DNA of 64,000 bases. Origin: Chloroflexota bacterium. GTDB taxonomy: Bacteria; Chloroflexota; Anaerolineae; 4572-78; J111. How positions within the stretch are numbered: position 1 is the first letter of the stretch; every line of letters begins with the position of its first letter. Below, one piece after another: positions 22,446 to 29,822 of the stretch. The stretch lies in assembly GCA_016860845.1 (NCBI GenBank), contig BOKF01000003.1:62001-126000 (forward strand), given 5' to 3'. Both the position numbers and the translations under genes were made by a program. The notes below the pieces were generated by a model. It worked only from the letters and a program-made list of their open reading frames with translations. It had not been told where the DNA came from and did not search any database.

Positions 22446-22873
22446 ATGAGCATGAGTTTCTTCAAAAACAATCCAACGATATTCAGACGAGGTTTTACTA
22501 TTGTATGCCTGGTCATACTGGCAATTAGTTTGCTGCCAGCGGCCCCTACCGCTGCATTGCCACCCCGTCCCGATGTGGGGGGGAACTCCACGCCGGGTAG
22601 CGGTGGGGTAGTGGAGGTGACGGCTCAACTAACGGCGCTCACATCGAACTCCATATCAGACCGAGGCAACCTGACCTATGGACGGTAGTCCAATGGCAGG
22701 ATAATACAGGTGAATGGTTCGATGTTTATGGATAGCAGGCTCCGTTTGAAGGTGAGAGCGTGATGTGATGGGTTGACCCTTCTAATTTTGGCAAAGGCCC
22801 GTTTCGTTGGGTCGTGTATAAGAATAGTTATAAAACGGAATTGTTAGCGGGAGGTGTTGCAACTAGTCGTTGA
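22446..22873 (+). pseudogene. Broken paralogue of the ALPPRP secreted protein gene at 32749
   Basis: The 5' part encodes a signal peptide and the ALPPRP start of the mature protein, as in the intact 464-aa gene at 32749. A frameshift occurs before 22643; the shifted frame then matches the intact protein (IELHIRP..., WTVVQWQDNTGEWFDV, WVDPSNFGKGPFRWVVY). Two tryptophan codons of the intact gene are now stops: TAG at 22733-22735 and TGA at 22766-22768. The copy ends soon after and lacks the proline-rich linker, the DUF11-like domain and the membrane anchor. It starts 30 bases after the giant gene at 14763, so it may once have been co-transcribed with it. Confidence 0.85.
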
Positions 22874-23067
22874 AAATGTAGTACCTGTTCAGACGAATTA
22901 TGATAAATAGAATTCGGCTTATTAGCGGGATTTTACTCATCAGAATCAGGTTGAATAGGTAGTAGCTTTTTATGCTGTTCTATTGGCTTTTTCATCTTTT
23001 TTGACATTTTTGAAACCTGAGATTAAAATCGAGAACAAATGTTCTTGTTCGTTGCCTTGGAGTTAGA
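22874..23067 (+). other. AT-rich spacer before the TnpB pseudogene
   Basis: AT-rich non-coding spacer. It should hold the left end of the TnpB element, but I could not fix a boundary. A small GAACAA...TTGTTC hairpin lies at 23033-23050. Confidence 0.4.
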
Positions 23068-24370
23068 ATGGCTGAGCCGCGAAACAAACGCTTTAAACGA
23101 AAGAAAAAGAACTTGTCGGCACCAAACCAACCCCAACCTATCCCATTGGTCGAACAACATATCGTCCGACAGGGCGACCTCGATTTCGAACCGATAGATC
23201 GGGCCGCTTTTGCGGCCAAGAATCTCTATAACAAGGCCAATTATCTCGTCCGGCAGGCCTTCATCCCTTCGACAAGCTCAGGACACAGTTTTGAGCATCG
23301 CTATATCGGTTATGGCGGCACATTTCACTTGCTCAAGAAGTCAGACGAATACTGTGCCTTGCCTCGCAAAGTCTCCAACCAAGTCCTGCTCCAGCTTGAC
23401 CACGACTGGCAAGCCTTCTTTGCGGCGATGAAGGCCTGGCGGGAGGGCCCAACCCAGTTCCTGGGGCGGCCGGGCTTGCCCGGTTACAAGCCCAAGAGCC
23501 AGGGTCGCAACCTGTTGGTTTACGAGGCCGGGGCCATCAGTAAAACGGCTTTGAAACGAGGTCTGGTCCAACCGTCCCAACTGGGTATCCTTATTCCCAC
23601 GCAACAGCAACAGGTCAAACAGGTGCGGATTATCCCGTGCCAGAGCCATTACGTGGTCGAGGTGGTTTACACGGTCATTCCTGAAAAGGCCGAAGGCTTG
23701 CGGGACGACCTGTTCGCCGGCATCGATATTGAGGTGAATAACCTGGGGCTCTAACTTCAAACAAAGCGGGCTTTGGCCCTTACCTTGTTAATGGGAGACC
23801 GCTGAAGGCTCTTAACCAATATTACAACAAACCCAAAGCCATCCTGCAAAGTTTGCTACCAGCCAGTCGCCACACCTTCCGCCAGATCATCGAGCTGATC
23901 AACAAACGCAACCGGCAGATCAAATACTACCTGCACGTCGCCAGCAAGCGCATCATTGAATTGCTGGTGATTGCAGGAATTGGGACGCTGATTGTCGGCA
24001 AGAACAAGAACTGGAAACAGCAGGTCGCGTTGGCAAGCAGACCAACCAGAACTTTGTCTCCATCCCTTTCGTCCAGTTTATCGAGATGTTAAGTTACAAG
24101 GCCAAACTAGTGGGCATCCGAGTCATCTTGCAAGCGGAGGCTTACACTTCCAAGTGTTCTTTCCTCGACCTTGAGCCCATCCGCAAGCAAGCGGTCTATC
24201 TGGGCCAGTAGATTAAGCGCGGCTTGTTCCGGGCGAGAGAAGGGCGGCTGATCAATGCCGACGTCAATAGTTCGTATAACCTTATCTGCAAAGTCTGCCC
24301 AGAAGCGTTCCAGAATGACCTGACCGGGATCCTCCTAAACCCGGTCCGGTTGATCCTGGAACGTCCCTAG
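23068..24370 (+). pseudogene. tnpB: IS200/IS605-family TnpB, frameshifted and interrupted
   Basis: Remnant of an RNA-guided TnpB nuclease gene (IS1341-like element). The first 228 codons are open and include the N-terminal region and the first RuvC aspartate in GIDIEVNNL, then stop at 23754. Further sequence in other frames continues the family: LPASRHTFRQIIELINKRNRQ, then ILQAEAYTSKCSFLD with the second acidic residue, and INADVNSSYN with the third. A TAG replaces a basic codon just before IKRGLFRA. It ends around LNPVRLILERP. The three catalytic acids survive in the scattered frames, so decay is recent, but no single open frame can make the protein. No TnpA gene is nearby. Confidence 0.88.
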
Positions 24371-24491
24371 AAAGGATCCACCAAGAAACCTCAAACGCCT
24401 GCAAAAGGCCATGAGGGAGGGGGAGCAGCAGTTCGTACCCGCCAAGTCGCCCTCGGACTGGCAAACTGAATTAGTGGCGTAAAACACGATT

Positions 24492-24563
24492 GATTCGGAT
24501 ACTGTTTCAAATTTCCTCGATTTGGATAGCGATGGTGATAGGGTAGCCGATCGAGTCAACTAA
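24492..24563 (+). pseudogene. 23-codon TSP3 repeat remnant
   Basis: This reads DSDTVSNFLDLDSDGDRV-ADRVN followed by TAA, an unmistakable piece of TSP3 repeat with no start codon. The stop codon abuts the hairpin that begins the IscB element. It appears to be the end of a lost TSP3 gene, trapped between the TnpB remnant and the IscB element. Confidence 0.7.
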
Positions 24564-24584
24564 CCCCTGGCTCGAAGCCAGGGG
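24564..24584. repeat. Left-end hairpin of the IscB element
   Basis: Perfect 9-bp stem CCCCTGGCT / AGCCAGGGG with a CGA loop. The same design (CCCCTGG-N2-CGA-N2-CCAGGGG) recurs at 26494-26514 on the other side of iscB. IS200/IS605-type elements carry such subterminal hairpins. It could alternatively be the right end of the TnpB element. Confidence 0.6.
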
Positions 24585-24812
24585 CTTGTAAGGCGGTGAT
24601 GTGCAGGCCGCTTTACGAGGTAGCCCCGCTACAGTGTTGACACGCTTTCCACCGACAAGTAGTTCCGTCGCCGGAGTTGGTGGAATATCAGGAATTGACC
24701 GGGTCAGAGATTGTGTTCTCCCAGCAGGTCTCTGACCAGCAGTCAGTTAGTTTTTGAGACAAAGCCCGGGAGTCCTTTCCGGCCTGGGCGACCAGGACCA
24801 GAGAGAACCTGC
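24585..24812 (+). ncRNA. Candidate IscB omega RNA (HEARO-like)
   Basis: The 230 bases before iscB have no coding potential and are dense in stems: GTAG/CTAC near 24622, a 9-bp GGTCAGAGA (24702-24710) with TCTCTGACC (24729-24737), and GCCC/GGGC (24764-24767 with 24786-24789). Known IscB genes are preceded by a structured guide RNA (HEARO / omega RNA) in this position and orientation, with the guide at its 5' end, outside the element. I infer the identity from position and structure; I did not match a covariance model. Confidence 0.65.
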
Positions 24813-24824
24813 AAGGAGGTAGGT

Positions 24825-26369
24825 TTGTCACCTATATCAAAGCATCAGCAGAACTATCATGCGGTCGGTGTTCTGGCCCCTGATGGGACACAGTTGAATC
24901 CAACCACACCGGGGAAAGCCCGGATTTTGAAAGCGCAGGGCAAGGCCAAAGAGGAACGGTGCTATCCGGTCTACACCATCCGGCTAACCTACTGGCCCAA
25001 ACCGAAGGACCAGTTGGAAGTGCAGCCGATGACCTTACACCTGGACGACGGCGAGACGATGGGCGCAGCCGTGGTGCAGCGTAACACTAGCCACGAACGG
25101 GTCGTCTGCGCAGCGACGAGCCAGACCACCGGGCGGGATATGTCCGACCGGTTGGCTGACCGGGGCCGCTTGCGGCGCTACCGCAAACATCTGGACCGCC
25201 AACAGAAGGGCAAGGTCGGTCACCTCAAACTGGAACAGGCAGGGAAACCGTACCCGCCCAGCGTTGAGCTGGACGTGTTTCAGAAAATGCGCCTGGCCAA
25301 ACAGATGTGTCGGCTGTTCCCGATCAGCGAGATTGTGCTCGAGACGGTCAGTGTGGACATTCGCCGCTACCTTGAGCCGGAGGTCAAGGGGGGGGAGTAC
25401 CAGCAGCCCCGAACTATCGAGGCGCAGGTAAAGTGGACCCTGCCTGAGGTGTGTGCCGTATGCGGGAAAACCGCCACAGACAAACTGATCACCCACCACC
25501 GAATTAAACGTAAAGATGGTGGGGTTCGCAACTTCACCAACGAAATCCCGGTCTGCGCTCGCTGCCACCGGGAAGGGGGCGATTCTGAATTGTGTCTGGA
25601 CGCGAGCGAATGCCGGGACACGCGTGCTTTTGGGCGGTTGCAGCAGGGCCGGGCGCTGCTGCTAACCCAGCTTGCCTCCCTGGTTCCAGTGCGGGAAGTA
25701 CGGGGCTACCAGACGGCCCAAACTCGACAGGCGCTGGGGCTATCCAAGACGCACATTCACGACGCCATCGCCGCCGGATTGGATGGCACGAAGCCGGTAA
25801 CCCTACCCTCGGTGACCTGGCAGATCCACAACCCGACCCGGCGCACCCGAAAGTTGTATGACGAGAACTTTGGAGTGGCCAAATATCGCAAGGCCGCCGA
25901 GCGGCAGCCAGGGGTAGACCCGGAGCGAATGCGGGTGGATGATCACGATCACGAGCACAATCGGCGCCACCGCAGCTATCGTCGCCACGCGCGAAGCCGT
26001 TATTACCAGAAGCTGCGCCAGAGCGGACAATTCAACCAACACCTGCTCGGTCCAGCTGGGAAGGAAATCTACAGTCCCAACACCGCGATTCATTTGTTGC
26101 AGAATGGTCAGGTCGTCGTGGAGAAACGCCGGGTGTTTGGTCAGGCCAAAACCGGGGCGGTCACTCAAACCATCCGACGTAACAATATCCTGCGCACAGT
26201 CGAGGGCTGGTTAGGGAAGGCATGGGCCTTGATGTCCAACGGAACCGTCAAAATTCTGTTTACTGAAACAAATGGACGTAAGCACCCCTTTACCCAACGG
26301 ACGCTGACCAAAGTGCAAGTGGTCAGCCGGAAGTGGTGCTGGCTACCGGTCAAAGAAAATGGAGACTAA
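24825..26369 (+). CDS. iscB: IscB RNA-guided HNH/RuvC nuclease (OMEGA family)
   Basis: IscB, the transposon-encoded ancestor-type relative of Cas9. The N-terminal region (GVLAPDGTQLNPTTPGKAR, IRLTY) is the PLMP/RRXRR-like start of the family. RuvC-I aspartate is in LHLDDGETMGAAVV, followed by an arginine-rich bridge helix (RLRRYRKHL), the RuvC-II glutamate in ISEIVLETV, an HNH domain with CxxC pairs (CAVCGK ... ITHHRI ... CARCH), and RuvC-III HD in THIHDAIAAG. The C-terminus is longer than in most IscBs (514 aa total) and His/Arg-rich. I choose a TTG start because AAGGAGG (24813-24819) lies 5 bases upstream and family homology begins just after; an upstream ATG at 24711 would add 38 non-family residues lying in the RNA. 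All key catalytic residues seem present, so it may be active. Confidence 0.88.
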   Translation: MSPISKHQQNYHAVGVLAPDGTQLNPTTPGKARILKAQGKAKEERCYPVYTIRLTYWPKPKDQLEVQPMTLHLDDGETMGAAVVQRNTSHERVVCAATSQTTGRDMSDRLADRGRLRRYRKHLDRQQKGKVGHLKLEQAGKPYPPSVELDVFQKMRLAKQMCRLFPISEIVLETVSVDIRRYLEPEVKGGEYQQPRTIEAQVKWTLPEVCAVCGKTATDKLITHHRIKRKDGGVRNFTNEIPVCARCHREGGDSELCLDASECRDTRAFGRLQQGRALLLTQLASLVPVREVRGYQTAQTRQALGLSKTHIHDAIAAGLDGTKPVTLPSVTWQIHNPTRRTRKLYDENFGVAKYRKAAERQPGVDPERMRVDDHDHEHNRRHRSYRRHARSRYYQKLRQSGQFNQHLLGPAGKEIYSPNTAIHLLQNGQVVVEKRRVFGQAKTGAVTQTIRRNNILRTVEGWLGKAWALMSNGTVKILFTETNGRKHPFTQRTLTKVQVVSRKWCWLPVKENGD

Positions 26370-26414
26370 AAGGTAACCATTCAGCGGTACATTGAGGAAT
26401 GTCAAAAACTTTAA

Positions 26415-26514
26415 CTGAAGTAGAATCGCCGATCGGCTTTAAGCCGGTCGGCAGCAATCACACCTTTAAGCGAAGCGAGGTAAGCCGCTTCCTCCCCTGG
26501 TACGATACCAGGGG
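26415..26514. repeat. Right end of the IscB/IS605-type element
   Basis: CTGAAGTAGAATC followed by a 10-bp stem (GCCGATCGGC 26428-26437 with GCCGGTCGGC 26443-26452, one wobble) resembles right ends of IS605-family elements. It is followed by a 9-bp perfect hairpin CCCCTGGTA / TACCAGGGG with CGA loop (26494-26514) that mirrors the hairpin at 24564. Together these bound an element of about 1.95 kb. Confidence 0.6.
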
Positions 26515-26534
26515 TTTTCCGACGGCTGGAAAAT

Positions 26535-27056
26535 CTATGACTGATCAAGAGTGACTCTGGGCTGAATTCGGGCTTGCCGGGGAGGACGGGTGGTAGCTAG
26601 AGATTTCCGAGCTTCGTTAATGAGGATTTCCAGGTCTTGCGTACCTAGAAGAGAAAAGGAGATGCCTAATTGAGCCAGTTCTTGATGGCCCAAGTTGCGG
26701 AAGGTTCGCCTTGTCGCCGCTCGACTCATAGCGTCATAAATCTTCAGGAAATCGGCATCAGCCGGCTGATCCTGCAAGACAAAACGGGCAAATTCTAAAG
26801 CAATCTGATTCACATCTGACATAACTCGGCTCCGTTGTATCATCCCTAACCTGGGATAAATAGGCATCCACGACGCCATCCCGATGGTTACGAATCGTTC
26901 ACTTGCGACAATAGAGGAAATTAGCTCGGCAATCGCAACTAACTGCTTGTGAGATGGCTCAGCCAGCTTAGGGAGGGATAATAGCCGGCTCAAATCGAAC
27001 TCGACTGATCTGTCTGGTTCACCTTCAGCGCACCAAAGGAATAAAAAACACACCAT
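26535..27056 (-). CDS. Hypothetical protein (173 aa)
   Basis: I do not recognise this gene. The protein is soluble, largely helical, without a signal peptide beyond a short hydrophobic start (MVCFLFLW), and has no catalytic motif that I can name. An AAGGAT sequence just before the ATG could serve as ribosome site. It lies directly beside the right end of the IscB element and points away from it. Its stop is 20 bases from the element hairpin, so the insertion may have clipped its 3' end. Confidence 0.5.
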   Translation of the reverse strand: MVCFLFLWCAEGEPDRSVEFDLSRLLSLPKLAEPSHKQLVAIAELISSIVASERFVTIGMASWMPIYPRLGMIQRSRVMSDVNQIALEFARFVLQDQPADADFLKIYDAMSRAATRRTFRNLGHQELAQLGISFSLLGTQDLEILINEARKSLATTRPPRQARIQPRVTLDQS

Positions 27057-27487
27057 ATCCTTGTAGCAAAGTATAATACAGGCGATTAGCTAAAGCAACC
27101 CAATCAAAAGCCTATGCAGGTTTAGACTGCTCAAGCCCTTCCTTTTTCTTCCGCTTGAAGACCCTAGTACTATTTTCCGCAACCTTGCCTGACCAGTTGA
27201 AGTGATTTTAACGAAATGAGCCCGCTAGTTTCTCGATAAGTAAATACGGACAACAATTGTAAATTTCAGGGAACACGCGGGGAGGAAAAAATTTTGCCCT
27301 ACGCCCGTTGTTTCGGCCAAGCGTGTAACGATCTTATCCATTCAGAAAGTTCCCTCGTTTATTTGATTTTTCGATTTTATAAAGTTACCCTTATTATGAT
27401 GACGCGGGCGATATTGAAGCTGAGAAGAAACCGTTTATTTATAAGAGACCACTGAGACTAGCACCAATGATAGCCACCCGGCTGAGA
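27057..27487. other. Intergenic region without recognisable genes
   Basis: 431 bases with no convincing open frame on either strand, no strong hairpin with T-run and no repeats shared with the rest of the window. AT-rich tracts near 27290 and 27370 may hold promoters but none is clear. Confidence 0.5.
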
Positions 27488-27964
27488 TTATGGATCATCG
27501 ATCGCTTCATTGGGCGCGGTCATCACATAACGCTCGGCCCGTTCTTCGGTAATCTGGAAGCCTAGTTGCTCATATAACCGCCTCGCCCGCACGTTGGCTT
27601 TCAGCACCTGCAGTTCAACCCTTAATCCTCGACGATGGGCCGCTGCAACCACGTCACGGATCAGAGCCGTGCCGATCCCTCGCCCCTGATAATCGGGATG
27701 AATCTCAACCAGGGCCAGGAAGATCGCCGTTTGATGTTGTTCCAGAGTGATGGTTCCGATATCAACGCCGTTACCCTGGACAATTTGCCGCCGGGTAGCA
27801 TCCCAATGAGTGCGAAAGTATTCCGCTTGAAACGCCTCATCCCAGCCCCAGGTCGCCTCAACGACGGGTCTAATCGTCGCCGCGTGTAATTGATAGAGAA
27901 ACTCGTAATCGCTCTCCATGGCTGGGCGTAAGGAATAGGTTGTTCTGCTGATTGGCTGCTCCAT
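27488..27964 (-). CDS. GNAT-family N-acetyltransferase
   Basis: Single-domain GNAT acetyltransferase (158 aa), transferring an acetyl group from acetyl-CoA to an amine; substrate unknown. The acetyl-CoA pyrophosphate loop is clear in VEIHPDYQGRGIGTALI (Q-x-x-G-x-G at about 95-100), followed by the expected LQVLKANVRARRLYEQLGF motif of the fourth family region. The length fits the family. It is on the same strand as the methyltransferase upstream (gap about 120 bases), possibly co-transcribed, but the two share no obvious pathway. Confidence 0.88.
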   Translation of the reverse strand: MEQPISRTTYSLRPAMESDYEFLYQLHAATIRPVVEATWGWDEAFQAEYFRTHWDATRRQIVQGNGVDIGTITLEQHQTAIFLALVEIHPDYQGRGIGTALIRDVVAAAHRRGLRVELQVLKANVRARRLYEQLGFQITEERAERYVMTAPNEAIDDP

Positions 27965-28083
27965 TGAAAACTATCCTCATCGCTTCAAACCTCGGGGTGT
28001 CTGATCGGCTAACTCATTAGCCATCCATCTGCAGACAACGGTGTAAATGATCAGGACGATAAAGATGACCATTCGCCCTTCGC

Positions 28084-28926
28084 TCATTCCGCTGTCTGCT
28101 CCGGCTTCCTCCCAAGGAGGCACACGAGTTGCCATTGCTCGTGGAAACCATCTGCCTCTTTCAGAGGTTCAAGTCGGGCCAGAACCTCCGCCTTGAATTG
28201 ATCCAAGACCTCCGGCGACATCCGCTCCAGCGGATAGCGGGCTCCATGGGTCCACTTGGCTCGCCACCATTCCGCTTCATTAGCATAGACAAATTCGTGT
28301 GTGGTGGTCATCACTTGAATATTGACAAACCCGGCAGCAGTCAGGGCCGCCTCGATCTCGGAGGGACGGCGAAGGCCACCGCCGCCAGGATTGAGCGAAA
28401 AGTGATAGATTTGGTGAAAGCTCTGCAACAGCGCCTCATACCACTGCCACCGTTCGTCGCCGGTTCCCGCTACACTCACCCCGACCCGCCCGCCAGGGCG
28501 CACGACCCGATACCACTCAGCCAGAGCTTGTTGGGGATGGAGCATAAAAAAGAGGGTAAACCCGCACAGCAATCCATCGAAGGTGGCGTCAGGGAAGGCC
28601 AGGCACTCGGCGTCCATCTGGAGCATGGTGATTTTTCGCCTCCCTGAGCGCCTCACCTCGGCTGCCGTCTCTTGCACCATTGCTCCAGCTAGATCAATGC
28701 CGACAACCTGACCGTGAGTACCGACAATGTCGGAGGCCGGAAACAGGTTGGCGCCCCGGCCCATCCCCACATCGAGTACCCGGCTGCCAGTTGAAAGGCC
28801 AGTCCATTCGACGAGCCAGCGCCCAAACTGGTCGAAAACCGCCGGACCAACCCGCCCATAAGTGGCTGCGACTCGGTTATAGAGACCGGCAATCGTTGCT
28901 TTCTGCTCAACCGAATGAGGCTCCAT
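28084..28926 (-). CDS. Class I SAM-dependent methyltransferase
   Basis: UbiE/Methyltransf_11-like small-molecule methyltransferase (280 aa with the chosen start). Motif I is VLDVGMGRGANLF, motif II is VVGIDLAGAMV, and FDGLLCGFTLFFM plus VVRPGGRVGVSV give the later strands. The C-terminal part resembles proteins that methylate lipophilic or quinone-like acceptors, but the substrate is not evident. The start at 28926 has GAGAGGAG eight bases upstream; an ATG 57 bases further upstream lacks a ribosome site and adds a non-conserved leader. It is divergent from the HD gene at 29241. Confidence 0.85.
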   Translation of the reverse strand: MEPHSVEQKATIAGLYNRVAATYGRVGPAVFDQFGRWLVEWTGLSTGSRVLDVGMGRGANLFPASDIVGTHGQVVGIDLAGAMVQETAAEVRRSGRRKITMLQMDAECLAFPDATFDGLLCGFTLFFMLHPQQALAEWYRVVRPGGRVGVSVAGTGDERWQWYEALLQSFHQIYHFSLNPGGGGLRRPSEIEAALTAAGFVNIQVMTTTHEFVYANEAEWWRAKWTHGARYPLERMSPEVLDQFKAEVLARLEPLKEADGFHEQWQLVCLLGRKPEQTAE

Positions 28927-29240
28927 TGCCACTACTCCTCTCGGTTTTTCCGTGTCTGAGCACAAATTAGCTTTTTCCAACATCGGATAGTGACCACGCT
29001 TCGCTTTAAGCGCGAGCTACGCAATGACCCAACGTAGTATAGCCCCGTCGTCCTGGGGGTCAAACTAGCGAAAATCAATGGCAAGAGCCATTTCTGGGAA
29101 GACCTACCATCTTTTAGTGACGGTATGCTATTTGCTTACCCCCCGATCTTGGGCTAGAATTGGCTCATTTGTTCTAACGGACAGACGGTCACCCGTTTCC
29201 TCGCGGAGTTAATGGCTAGGTGTAGCCGAAAGGTGGAGAG
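28927..29240. other. Divergent intergenic region
   Basis: About 310 bases between the divergent methyltransferase and HD-hydrolase genes, expected to hold both promoters. I see no clear -35/-10 pair and no operator-like palindrome. Confidence 0.4.
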
Positions 29241-29819
29241 ATGATCAGCGAAATTGAGCGTATCGTCGAGGAAGCCTGTGCCAGGGAAACCAATAGCTTT
29301 GGCTACGGCTTCTGGACCCATCACATTACTCAAGTCGCCCAGAATGCTAAGCGCCTGGCCCCCTTGTTCAAGGCTGACCCGGAAATTGTCGAAATCGCGG
29401 CGCTCCTCCACGATTATGCCAGTGTGAAAGACCCGGCGCTTTACCAGGACCATCATCGCCATGGCCCCGTTGAAGCCGAGAAGCTCCTCAACCAGCTCGG
29501 CTATCCCCAAGCTAAGATCGAAGCCGTCAAGCACTGTATTGCCACTCATCGGGGCAGTGTGCCCAGCCAGAGAAACAGCGCGGAAGCGGAATGTCTGGCC
29601 AATGCCGATGCGGTCACCCATCTCGAACAGGTTCCCTCCCTCTTGCACCTTACCTTTGTACAGAGAGGTATGGGGATTGACGAAGGGACGCAGTGGGTCA
29701 GAGAGAAGCTCGGTCGCAGTTGGCAAAAGCTAAGCCCCCAGGTCCAAGCGATGATGCAGAAGCGGTATGAGGCGGTGCTCCAGGTACTCCTGGCAAAGCC
29801 GGTGACTGGGGAAGACTAG
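29241..29819 (+). CDS. HD-domain phosphohydrolase
   Basis: Metal-dependent HD-superfamily hydrolase (192 aa). The family ligands are visible: H in FWTHHITQV (about 27-28), HD in IAALLHDYAS (about 57-58), H in YQDHHRHGP, and D in CLANADAVTHL. The pattern fits small HDIG-type phosphohydrolases acting on nucleotides or related phosphates; the substrate cannot be read from sequence. The start has AAGGTGGAGAG directly upstream. The stop is 3 bases from the helicase start, so the two are almost certainly one operon. Confidence 0.87.
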   Translation: MISEIERIVEEACARETNSFGYGFWTHHITQVAQNAKRLAPLFKADPEIVEIAALLHDYASVKDPALYQDHHRHGPVEAEKLLNQLGYPQAKIEAVKHCIATHRGSVPSQRNSAEAECLANADAVTHLEQVPSLLHLTFVQRGMGIDEGTQWVREKLGRSWQKLSPQVQAMMQKRYEAVLQVLLAKPVTGED

Positions 29820-29822
29820 GCT

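Noticed and set aside
23033..23044. GAACAAATGTTC, a LexA-box-like site before the TnpB remnant
   Set aside because: About one such 8-base-constrained dyad is expected by chance in 64 kb, and a decayed transposase-type gene is not an SOS target. It is probably part of a small hairpin at the element's left side.
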